64,000 bases of DNA from Chamaecyparis obtusa (Eukaryota > Streptophyta > Pinopsida > Cupressales > Cupressaceae): the NCBI GenBank assembly GCA_027943335.1, contig BSBK01006425.1, positions 186,001-250,000 of the forward strand. The letters run 5' to 3'. Made by a program: the position numbers and the translations under genes. The notes under the pieces are model-generated. The model was not told the origin of the DNA. It searched no databases and saw nothing but the letters and a program-made list of their open reading frames with translations. Shown one piece after another: positions 21,857-32,900 of this stretch (positions within the stretch are counted from its first letter, which is position 1; each line of letters begins with the position of its first letter).

Positions 21857-21875
21857 GGTCCCACCGGGCGTGCCA
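21857..21875 (-). other. Primer binding site of the large element
   Basis: On minus it reads TGGCACGCCCGGTGGGACC, beginning with the TGG that pairs with a tRNA CCA end, three bases from the LTR end. It is not the initiator-Met site used by the copia elements. I cannot name the tRNA from the sequence alone. Confidence 0.75.
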
Positions 21876-21878
21876 GAA

Positions 21879-23413
21879 TGTGAGCAAGGCTTTCGAGGGT
21901 ACCTGTTATCTATTTTGAAAGGCTCAAATCAATCAAACATTAAGAGTTTAATCTAGCATACAATCAAAACAAAAACAAGGAAACTCTAAGCTAGCCACCT
22001 CAGATTGAGCCAGAAACAGGTGCACCCAAGCACTGTTTGATTTGCTCTGATAAGGGGGATGTGGGTGTGCTCTCTAAGCACTTGGAGCATATTATAATGC
22101 GTTCTAAGATGGATTGAAATCCATGAAAACCCCAAAATGGCACAAAAACAGGTATAGAACACCTGATTTGCCCCTAAGGCCTCAAGGATCCAAAAATGCT
22201 TTAATGAAGATTAAGCTACATGATGAGGAATCTAAGATTGATTTTAGACCAAATTAGAGATGTGATATGATGCTATGCTATGCAAAGCAATAAGAAAAGC
22301 TATGTTAATCCATTATTTCTAAGCTTATGATGAGCTAAAATACTTTGAAAATAAACTAATTAAGATGATTTATGTTAAGTCTAGAATGAAAATGGCATTA
22401 TAAGTTTGCTATTGCTTGAGAATGAAAGTAAGCTAATTGATTTTTCTCTTGAAAGGAGGGGTATTTATAGAATTTGGGAAGGGAGAATGAGTGGCCAGGA
22501 TTGAAATCCTTAAGAGAGGCCAAGATTCATTCAAAGGGGAGCACATGGATTGTGCTAGTTTAGGGATCACCTCCTTGTGACAAGTGTCACAAGGGCATTG
22601 GATTGAAAGATGGGAGGAATGTGCACAATTTGGGAAATGTGCCTAAGGTCAAAGGGTGTAAGAAAGGGGTGAGGGGCTTCTTAAATGCACCATAAATGCA
22701 TGTAAGAGGGATAAGGAGGCCTTAAATGTCTTCAATGCATGTAAGAGAAGCCTCTAGAAGTTTGTTGACTTTGGGTCAAGCTTAGGAGTTGGCTAACCTT
22801 GTTTAGGGAATGTGACAAGATTAGGGGGAGGATTAGGATTAGGATTAGGGGATTTTAGGATTAGGATGGGTGAAGAGGTTGGGTTGAGAAGTTTCTAGAA
22901 GAGTCTAGAGTTTTCCTTGGTTTCATGGAATAAAAGCTTATTCATTCCAAAAGCTTAAGTTTTGGGAATATTTATTGAAATATTTTCAATAAATATGAAA
23001 TTTAAATATTTAATCTTAATTAAATATTTCACCTTGGGATTAGGGTTAGAAAAGATGGGATTAGCCTTTTAATCGAAATTAAAGAAGGATTAGAAGATTT
23101 TGGAAGAGGTTAGTGGTCTAAAGGAAATTGGCCAAGTTTTGGGCAAAAAATAAATTAATTATTTATTTTGGGATTTTTGGTCAATTTATTAATTAAAATA
23201 ATTAATAAATAAGGAGATAATGTTTAAATAAGATTTAAACATTTTTGGGAGGGATTTCTTAATTAAATATTTTTAATTAAGATAAAGGGATTTAATGACA
23301 TAAAAATAAATTAATTAATTAAATAATTAATTAATTAACAAATGATGATGTCATCAGGAATTTTTCAGAAAATAAAAATACTTTATTTTCTAAAGGATTT
23401 TTAGGTGTCTACA
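21879..23413 (-). repeat. 5' LTR of the large element (right copy)
   Basis: 1535 bp, tgtgagcaaggc to gtgtctaca, about 99% identical to 6027-7560. It is followed by the target duplication ataat at 23414-23418. Confidence 0.95.
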
Positions 23414-23590
23414 ATAATATATTATTCACAAAGGTAACAATGAAAACTAGTGACTCAATTTTTTTTGTTAACTTAGAGGTGTCCTTATGACTCATCTTAG
23501 TGCCCAACTTGTCTTATCTTGATTTTGCATATTTCCAAGTTGGGGTTCAGGGAGGGGTGAGGTAAGACAAGACTATTTGTCTAAGGATGC
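23414..23590. repeat. Remainder of the interrupted satellite-like unit
   Basis: Begins ataatatattattcacaaagg and continues with tgactcaattttttttgtta, tgcccaacttgtcttatc and agttggggttcaggg. These match the order of the array at 3650-6026, so this is the right half of the unit split by the large element. Confidence 0.85.
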
Positions 23591-24571
23591 ATGTAATAGC
23601 CTACAAGACATGTGCATTGGGTAAGTGTGGGCCTCAAAGTCAAACCTAATACGAATGGGGAGAAAACCCATGGCTCAAGCCAACTCTTCTACCCATGCAG
23701 GTTGTATTATTATGAATGGTCATGACCCTTTTACCAAAAAAGTATAAAGGAGATTTCATTCCTAGTATTTAAAGACTTATCAATCATTATCCTTCCTCCA
23801 TCGCCTCTCAATAAATCAATAAATTAATCCATAAGTAATAATCAAATTCACATAAATCATCACTTTAACTTGGATAAAAAATGCATATAATTCAACAATC
23901 AAGCATCACTCTACCAAATTAACATTCATTCAACCACTATCCATCAATATGAAAAATTAGCATTTATTAAATAATCACTTCTCAATCATCCAATCAATAA
24001 TCACTTAATCATAACTCACAGATACCTCGAATCATCGAACTAGTCAAATATGTCTTACAACAATTTGTCTTAGAGTATAGAGAATCTGAATATTATTATA
24101 AATTGGTATTACATTATTGGAATAACTGTCAACATCCCCCTTCAAGATTTGTAACATGGTTTAACAACCTCCTCTGTCTTATTTAAGTCTATTCGTTGAA
24201 TTGGGCATTAACATGTCAATTTTTTGGTGCAACAACAACCACTAGTTGTAACAGGGGGTATAAGAGATTGGTCACATATTTGAATCCCCTCAAGTGATGC
24301 TAAGGGGGGATTTTTTTACTAACATCCAATGTCCCCATTTGGGATTTGTGACATGGTTTAACATCCTCATGTTTCTTCTATAAGTCTAGTGGTTGTATGA
24401 GACAATTACATGTCAATCTTTTGGTGCAACGGCAACCGCTAGTTTTCACACAAGTACTAATTCTTATAATAAATAGCATAGTGAGCCTTATTTATGATTT
24501 CTTGCTTATGAATAATGGTCCTATTTATGATTGATTTCTTATAAATAATGTGTATGAATATGATATTATTA
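23591..24571. other. Intergenic AT-rich stretch with one direct duplication
   Basis: No coding frame. Two diverged copies of a segment of about 125 bp lie at 24131-24251 and 24321-24449. Both run aacatcc..., gatttgt(a/g)acatggtttaac, acatgtcaat, ttttggtgcaac and gcaacc(a/g)ctagtt. Confidence 0.65.
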
Positions 24572-25250
24572 TGATGCAGTAGCATCCTGGGTTGCCTTGC
24601 TATCCTGCTCATTTTGTTCATTCTGCTAGTCAGTGTCGAGCTGAAGTAATTGTCAAGCGTTCCTGTGCATCGAGTTTCTCAGTGTTGGCCGAGTATTCTT
24701 GTGTGTGTGTCAAGTTGTTTAGTATTGGTTGAGTGTTCCTTCCTATGCCGAGAGAACTTTTTATTTGATGATGCTCTATTCTTCTTTGATCGAGTTTGTC
24801 TGTGTTTTGGTTCTTAGTTGGAGCTGACTTATATATTTAATTTGGGTCATAAATTTTATTATTGGGATCTTGTCTTTGGATGTGTGCATATCATTTTGCA
24901 GTCAACCTTCTATTTATAATAATAGAGAATCTTTTGTAAGTCATTTTGGCAAGTATAAATAAAGATGTTTAGATGTAGGTAGGGGTTGTGGTGGAAGTAG
25001 TGAGTAGAAGAAGTTAGAAACAAGATAGAGGCTAAGTCTAAATTTTCATAAATCTTGTTGGCCCTAACCCAAAAGGCCTCATAGCCGGGAATGTATGCTA
25101 TTATTTGGATAAATTATTAAAGTGTTTGTCTTCCTTCTCTTCTTGGTGTTGCTATTTATGTTGTGTCTTTTCTCTTAGTATTACTCTACAAGTAGGTTGG
25201 ATAGTTAGGTGTGCCTTTAGCCCTAGGTTTTCCCATCTCTCCTTGCATCA
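24572..25250 (+). repeat. 5' LTR of gypsy element A
   Basis: 679 bp from tgatgcagtagcatcc to ccttgcatca, with terminal inverted repeat TGATGCA/TGCATCA. The first 20 bases resemble the LTR starts of chromoviruses B and C (tgatgcaggagcatcc). A primer site follows after two bases. No partner 3' LTR is present in the window. Confidence 0.85.
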
Positions 25251-25252
25251 GG

Positions 25253-25264
25253 TGGTATCAGAGC
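25253..25264 (+). other. Primer binding site of gypsy A
   Basis: tggtatcagagc, complementary to the initiator-Met tRNA 3' end, two bases after the LTR. Confidence 0.93.
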
Positions 25265-25394
25265 TTAAGGTTCATCCTTGAGGAGATTGGAGCATGTAGA
25301 ACCATGAGTTGGATTTGGTTGTAGAGTGGCAGATCTACGGATTTGACCTATAACTTGAAGAGGGTTACGATCTTACAAGAACCTATTTGTCAAG

Positions 25395-28127
25395 ATGGTT
25401 CAAGGTAGAGGAAATATTGATAATTTCATAATGGACATGTTAAGACAACTTACAACTAGATTAGATGTTGTGGAGACAGCCCAGAGGAGAGAAGTGCATC
25501 TTGATGATGTGAGTGATGATGAAGCAGGAGTACCAAACCCAAATCCATAACCTTACAAAGATCAAGATGAGGAAAGATTGTTGAGAGTGTTGTCTAAGGC
25601 ACATTAGAAGCCTGTTGTTGAGGTTATTCCTTATGATGGAAAGTTGGATACCAATTTTTTGTAGGATTGGATATCTGATATGGAAAAATTCTTTGAGTTT
25701 GAAAGCACTCCTGAGAATAGGAAGGTGAAAATTGCAGTCACTAGGTTGAAAGGTCATCCCTCATTGTGGTGGTGGCATTTGCAAACTAATAGACAAAGAA
25801 GAGGAAAGGAGAAGATCTAAACTTGGTTGAAAATGGTGAACAAGGTGAAGAAGAAGTTCCTCCTTATTGATTACCAAGTTAGTTTGTTGAGGAAGATGCA
25901 AAACCCTAGACAAAGGGATATGACTGTGATGGAATACACTGAGGAATTCTATAGATTAGACATCAGATTTGGACATTTGGATGATGAGGTTGAGAAAGTT
26001 GCAAGGTACCTGAATGGATTGAGATATGGAATTCAAGATGAAATAAGTTTTTTCAAAATAGATAGTGTAGAAGAAGCAAAACAACATGTATTGAAAGCTA
26101 AGGAAATCTTCACAAAGAAGCATGAGCAAAGATAGAGAAGTAGAGGTGGTAGATTCTAGAGAGACAAAGATAGGTCTTATATTGAATGTGGCAGATCTAA
26201 TAATTCTGTGCAAGATAAGAAAAAATATGAATGGACAATTGAAGATAAAAGCAAGACCGAGTGGAAAGGTGGTAGTTCTTACCGAGCAGGTACTAGTTCA
26301 TACTGAGGAAGAGGTAATTCTTATTCTAGAGGGGGTTTTAATGGTAATTGTTTTAGATGTGGTAAAGAAGGGCATAGATCTTTTGAGTGTAGACACTCTG
26401 ATGCAAATGAACAAAGTCATAGAAATATTGTGGTAGAAGAGAATCCTGAGGATTCATGAAGTAGGCTTGAGGATGGAGAAAATCTGATGGTAAGGAGAAC
26501 TTTGTGTAATAAAAGACTTGATGAAGAACCTATCCTAAGGAGAAGTCTTTCAAAACCAAATTTAAGATGGCAGAAAAATATTGCAAAGTGATTATTCATA
26601 GTGGAAGTTTAGCGAATTTGGCATCAGAGGAGTTGGTTACAAAGTTTTAATTGCAAAGGTTGAGAAACCCTAAACCCTATCATGTATCATGGATCAAAGA
26701 TGAGTATAAATTATTGGTAAGTGAGAAATGTATTGTGAAATTCAAAATTGGAGGTTACTTTGATGAATTTTTGTGTGATATTATGCCTATGGATTGTTAT
26801 CATATTCTTTTGGGTAGACCTTGGAAGTATGATAGATATGTTGTTCATGATGGTAGATTGAATCAATATACTCTTTGGGTGAATGGAAGAAAGCAAACAT
26901 TGTTACCTTTGATTAAGAGTCCAGATGAGATAAACTGCACTACTATGAAAATTTGCATGGTTAATGGAAAGCAATTTAAAAAAGATATGAATAAGAACCA
27001 AGTCTATTTTGTTATAATTCCTAAGAGACCGAGTTGTGGTAGTAATGACCGAGTGACAAAAAATAGTAAATGTTGAGTAATAGAAAATAGTAATGACTGA
27101 GTGCCAGAAGAAATTGAAAACTTACTGAGTGAATACAAAGAGATTGTTACATAAGATATTCATGATGATTTACCACCAGTAAGAAGTATGAGTCATTGTA
27201 TGGACCTAATTCCTAGAGCTAGTTTTCCAAATAAAGCACCATATAGATTGACACCTACCGAGAATGAAGATTATACCTATTGTGCTAGCACCTAAAAAGA
27301 ATTGAGAATGGAGAATGTGTACCAATTCCAAATCTATCAACAAGATAACAATGAAATATAGGTTTCCTATGTCAAGGATGGATGACATAATTATGGATTG
27401 TTTGAGTAGAGTAAAGTATTTTACCAAGATTTATTTGAAGAGAGAGTATCATTGTATCAGAATTAGAGAAGGTGATGAATGGAAGACTTCTTTCAAGAAA
27501 AAACATGGTTTGTATGAGTGGTTAGTTATGCCTTTTGGTTTGACTAATGCACCTAGTACTTTCATGAGGTTGATGAATGAGCTTCTCAAGAGATTTTTTG
27601 GTAAATTTGTGATTGTCTATCTAGATGATATGTTGATATTTAGTAAAACTAAGGAAGAACACCTTGAGCATATTAGATAAGTGTTGCATAGACTGAAAGA
27701 GGAGAAGCTACTGATTAATTTGAAGAAGTGTTCTTTTATGCAAGAAGAGATTGCCTATTTGGGATTTGTAATTTTAGCTGATGATCTAAAAATGGATCCT
27801 GAGAAGGTTAAAGGAATTTTGGAGTGGCCTACACCTGAGAATGTAGGGGAGGTAAGTTCATTTCATGGTCTGGCTAGTTTTTATAGAAAGTACATTAAGA
27901 ATTTCAGTTCTATTTGTAGTGTTATGAATGAGACTATGAGAGGGAATAAAAAGCATTTTAAGTGGACACATGGAGCTGACAAGAGTTTTGAGACTTTGAA
28001 ACAAAAGGTTGTTGAGTTACCTATGTTGGATTTACTTGACTTCAATAAGGTATTTCAAGTTGAGTGCAACACAAGTGGTAGTGCAATAGGAGTTGAGTGC
28101 GATGCAAGTGGTAACACAATAGGAGTA
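25395..28127 (+). pseudogene. gag-pol: Gag-Pol of gypsy A, truncated and fused to copia
   Basis: Starts MVQGRGNIDNF. A Gag capsid-like region follows (GHPSLWWWHLQ, YTEEFYRLDIRFGH) with several stops, then a zinc knuckle CFRCGKEGHRSFEC (26349-26390). A decayed protease (HSGSLANLASEELV) is followed by GRPWKYDRYVVHDGR and by RT with [15 protein letters not shown] and YLDDMLIFS. The RNase H starts at [15 protein letters not shown]. Part of the RT N-terminus near 27260-27290 is deleted and at least one frameshift lies before the protease. After a short duplicated RNase H motif the sequence switches to copia RT; integrase and 3' LTR of A are missing. Confidence 0.88.
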
Positions 28128-28998
28128 TACATTGAGCAGCCTGAAGGATTCACCTTATCAGACAGACCTGATATGGTATGCAGATTGAAGAAGGCCCTCT
28201 ATCGACTTAAGCAAGCCCCTAGAGCATGGTATGAGAGACTAGATGGATACTTAACAAAGATTGGATTCAAGAAAGGAGCAGTAGATTGTAATCTATTCAT
28301 TAGAGAAACATCTCAAGGTTTGTTACTTATAGCTATATTTGTTGATGACATTATCTTTGGAGGTAATGACAAACTCAATGCTGTATTTGCTAAGGAAATG
28401 TAGAATGAGTTTAAGATGAGTACGATTGGTCCTATCAAGTACTTTTTGGGATTCAATGTGCAGCAAAAAGAAAAAGGGATTTTCATTAATCAATCAAAGT
28501 ATGTGAAAGAGATACTGAAGAAATTCAAGATGGATGATTGCAAGCCAGTAGGAACCCCTATGATTACTAGATGCAAGCTTAAAAAGGAAGATGACTCACC
28601 AGAAGTTGATATAACATTATACAAGACAATGATTGTTAAATTGATTTATCTTACTCAAACTAGACCTGACATTTCCAATGTAGTCGGTATAGTTGAAAGA
28701 TTTGTAGCAAAGCCTAAACAAAGTCACCTCATGGTAGTAAAAAGGATATTCAGATACTTACAAGGCACTATAGACTATGGTTTATGGTATCTTGATTCAG
28801 AAAATGTTGAGCTTCATGTGTACACTAATGCAGATTGGGTAGGATGTGTTGATGACAGAAAGAGTACATCAGGAGGAGTAGTGTTTCTTGGTGATAGACT
28901 TGTCACTTGGACAAGCAAGAAACAAAATTATATTTCTCAGTCAACAGCAGAAGTGGAGTATGTTGCAGCAGCCTTGAATTGTTCTACAATTGTTTGGA
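28128..28998 (+). pseudogene. pol: RT/RNase H of copia E (first part)
   Basis: Begins abruptly inside RT at YIEQPEGF and continues with [37 protein letters not shown] and RNase H DADW-like [34 protein letters not shown]. One TAG at 28401-28403. It is cut at 28998 by chromovirus B, inside the codons for IVWIKQ, and resumes at 35361. Gag, protease, integrase and the RT N-terminus of E are absent; their place is taken by gypsy A. Confidence 0.9.
28994..28998. repeat. Target site duplication of chromovirus B, left copy (ttgga)
   Basis: ttgga occurs here and at 35356-35360. Removing B and one copy rejoins the copia RNase H reading frame through TGG ATC AAG. Confidence 0.95.
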
Positions 28999-29853
28999 TC
29001 ATGCAAGAGCATCCTGGGTGTAAGAGCAATCTTGCATCACCCAAAAATATTTTTATTTTTGTATTCAATAAGGGCTATCTTATGCAGAGTTGCTATTTAT
29101 GGAAACTTGCTATTTTTAGTAAGTTGGTCTTAAGATCTTAGAATGTTCTAATTTTACATGTGGAGGTTCATCTCAGTCATATCAGCCTGCCAGCAAAGTT
29201 TCATGGCTAGATCAGGTCTAGTTTTGAAGATATTGAAGATTTTCAGTATTGGTAGTAGGGTACAGAAACTTCAAACTTAGTTTTGAAGACTTTAGAAGCC
29301 CCGGATGAGGTTGAAAAATTGGGTGACAGGCACTTTGCATAATTTTTAGCCTATAGAGTGCTTCGTGGCGTTTCCAAAATGAGGTTATAATAGCCAATCG
29401 GGTCAATGGGTGATGACTTATGGTCTTCAGAAGTTGGGTCACCTAAAATGGTGGAAAATAATTTTTCTTCAAAATTTCTGTTTGAGTTTCAAAACTCATT
29501 TTGAGCCGACTTTGATGTAATAAATTGTAAAATAAAATAATTCTAAGTTTGGTCAGCCCCAAGGACTAAATTTCTAGAAACTTCTCGGGCGGTGGAAATT
29601 GCCTATATGAAGAAGGCCCGTAGTGTTGTCTAGGGCAGTTCTAGGTAGTAGATCTGGGTATTGATTCGAGGCTTTGTCCTACAGAATATTGTAAGGGAAT
29701 GCCCATGTGGCTTTGCATATTGTAATTCTGAAAGTTTATAATTCCACATTTGTGGAGATAATAAGAAGCCAATTTTCTATTCTTGCATATTATTGTTGTT
29801 GTTTCTCTATTTCTGTTAAGTGTTTGTGGTATTAAGGGGAGCACCCTTCATCA
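28999..29853 (+). repeat. 5' LTR of chromovirus B
   Basis: 855 bp, tcatgcaagagcatcc to cacccttcatca. The TATA-like promoter word at 29602-29612 reads ctatatgaag, against ctatataag in the array units. Confidence 0.93.
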
Positions 29854-29954
29854 AGTTGTATCAGAGCTAGATTTCTTGAGTGTGTAAATAGATCGCTGAC
29901 TATGAGGTAGTTTGTACCAAGACCGTGGTTAGGGTTTCAGTGCGCATCGTGAAA

Positions 29955-32900
29955 ATGCCTCCACGAAGAGAACGTGGTGGAAGACCTGGTGCTATGACAC
30001 CTGAGGTTAGAGAGCTACAGAGACAAGTGTGAGCATTGCAAGAAGAGATTCATAGAGGAATAAATCTTAATGTCAGAGACAAAAGCGAGGATGAAGCCGA
30101 AAAAGAATATCAAGAAGGAGAAGCTGAAGTTGTGAATCAAGAGGAAGAAAGACTTTTTCGGGTGATTTCCAAGATTGGGAAAAGACCTAAGATTGAGGTT
30201 CCTACATTTTTTTGAAATCTTAACCCAGAGGAATTAATCGACTGGATCAATGAATGTGAGGAATATTTTGAGTATGAAGATGTTGAGGATCCTGATAGGG
30301 TCAAATTTGTGAAAGCCAGATTGAAAGATCATGCGAAGATCTGGTGGCAAGAGATTTAATTAGAGAGAAATAGAAGAGGGAAAGATAAAATCACAAGATG
30401 GGATCGGATGGTGGATAAATTGAAGTGACAGTTCATTCCTGTTGATTATGAGCTTGACCTACTAAAGAAAATGTAAAGTTTGAAGCAAGCAGGAAGATCT
30501 GTTCAGGAGTATACAGAGGAGTTTTATCAACTCCTCATCAGAACAGGCCATGCGGAAGCTGATAAGGAGAAACTTTCCCGATACCTTAATGGGTTAAGGC
30601 CAAGTATTTAGAAGGAGTTGAATATGGTTCGAATGAACAGTATTGAGGAGGCATACCAGTTTGCCCTAAAAATAGAGGAAAAGTTGAACAAGAAGTTTGT
30701 GAGCAGACAAAATGGAAGAGGTCGTGGTGGAAGATTTGTGGATAGTCATATGGTGGCCAAAATGAAGACCCAAAAAAGAAGGATGAGGCCAGTAGCAGTC
30801 AGAATCAGAGAGGAAATAATTCCAATCATTTTCAGGATCAGAGTAATAGAGATCAGAGAGGAAGAGGAAGAGGACAAGGATCTGGAAGAGGAGGCTTCCG
30901 TGGAACATATTTTCACTATGGAGAAGAAGGTCATAGGGCATTTGAATGTCCTCAGCACCAAGGTAGAATAGATAGGAGAAATGAAGGCTAGGCCAGAGTT
31001 GCACATGTAGATGAAGATGCTAGATCATCAAATTCTGAAGATGCTGAAAGAGGAGAAATGCTAATTAACAGAAGAGTCTTGCTGAGTGGTGAGAATGAAC
31101 CTGAACAAAGGAGGAGCCTGTTTCGCACTAGATGCAAGTGTGATGGTAAATACTGTGATGTGATTATCGATAGTGGAAGCACTGATAATTTGGTGTCAGA
31201 AGAGATGGTGACAAAGTTGAAGCTCAAGAGATAGAAACACCCACATCCATATCAGATTGCCTGGGTGCAAGATGACCACAAGGTCATGGTCAGTGAACAG
31301 TGCCTGGTAAAGTTCAAGATCGACGGGTACCAAGATGAGGTACTATGTGATATCATCTCTATGGATGCATGTCATATGTTGTTGGGTAGACCGTGGCAGT
31401 TTGACAGATGTGTTGTACATGATGGTCATGCAAATACCTACTCTCTGATAAAGGATGGAGTGCGACATAAGCTAAAGCCATTGAAGGAGACCAAAGAAAA
31501 GGTATGTGGTAATGCAAGAATAACTTTTGTGGATGGAATAAAATTTTTAGATGGTATGAGGCATGAGCATGTGTGTTTTATTTTAATTCTAAAAGCTGGT
31601 AAAGAGGAAGTAGAGGATGTACTTGTAGAGGTTGTAGATTTGTTGAATGAGTTTCAGGATATTATATTTGATAGTGTACTTGATGGATTACCACTGGTAA
31701 GGAAGATCAGTCCTCAGATGAATTTGATTCCAGGAGCCAGTTTGCCAAACAAGGCAGCACACAGAATGACACCAGTAGAAAGTGAAGAGTTGAATAGACA
31801 AGTACATGAGTTATTGCAGAAGGGATTGATTCGAGAGAGTCTGAGTCCCTGTGCTGTACCAGCAGTATTAGTACCAAAGAAGAATGGAGAATGGAGGATG
31901 TGTATAGATTCCAGAGCAATAAACAAGATCACAATCAAGTATAGGTTTCCATTGCCACGAATGGATGATATTATGGATTGTTTGAGTGGACCTGTGTATT
32001 TCTCAAAGATAGATCTGAAGAGTGGATGTCACCATATTTAGATTAGAGAAGGAGATGAATGGAAGACTACCTTCAAGACAAAGGAAGGATTGTATGAGTG
32101 GTTAGTCATACCTTTTGGGCTAACCAATGCACTAAGCACCTTTCATGCAGCTCATGAACGAGGTTCTAAAAGAATTTCTGGGTAAGTTTGTCATTGTTTA
32201 CCTAGATGATATTTTGATTTTTAGCAAGACATTAGAGGAACATATGATGCATATTCATATGGTGTTTGAGAAGTTGAGAGTTGAGAAATTGTTGATTAAT
32301 TTGAAAAAGTGCAGTTTTGTGAAGAAAGAGTTAGTGTATTTGGGATTTGTAGTTTCAGCAAAAGGTCTAAAAATGGACCCAGAGAAGGTACAGGCTATCC
32401 TTGAATGGCCTACTCCAAAGAGTGCTACTGAGGTAAGATCTTTTCATGGTTTGGCTAGCTTTTACAGAAAGTTTATCAAAAATTTTAGTAGTATTTGTGG
32501 TCCCTTGACTGAAACAATGAGAGGGGATAGAAAAGAGTTTAAGTGGACTAATGGGGTAGAAAAGAGTTTTTAATTGTTGAAACAAAAAGTTACAGAACAA
32601 CCTGTTTTAGCACTTCCTGATTTTAATAAGGTGTTTCAAGTAGATTGTGATGCTAGTGGTACTGCAATAGGAGCTGTTATGAGCCAAGAAGGTAAACCTG
32701 TTGCTTATTTCAGTGAGAAGTTAAATGATCCCAAGAGAAAATATTTTGTCTATGATCAGGAGTTTTATGCTATAGTTCAGGCATTAAAGAAGTGGAGACA
32801 TCATCTGCTTCCTAAGGAGTTTGTTTTGTATACTGATCATCACGCTTTGTAATATTTGAATAGTCAAGGAAAGTTGAATCAAAGGCATTTGAAATGGGTT

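Larger units (their letters stand above)
6027..23413 (-). mobile_element. 17.4 kb non-autonomous LTR element (Tat/LARD-like) with nested copia
   Basis: Two 1.53 kb LTRs in direct orientation are flanked by the 5 bp duplication ataat. On the minus strand the LTR begins TGTAGACACC and ends GCTCACA. The primer site lies beside the right LTR and the polypurine tract beside the left one, fixing minus orientation. After removing copia F the element is about 10.2 kb. No protease, RT, RNase H or integrase motif is visible in its own 7.1 kb interior. The only large frame is a proline-rich protein with a G-patch-like segment. LTR start, LTR size and G-patch suggest a non-autonomous member of the Tat branch of Ty3/gypsy; the branch assignment is inference, the LTR element itself is certain. 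Confidence 0.9.
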
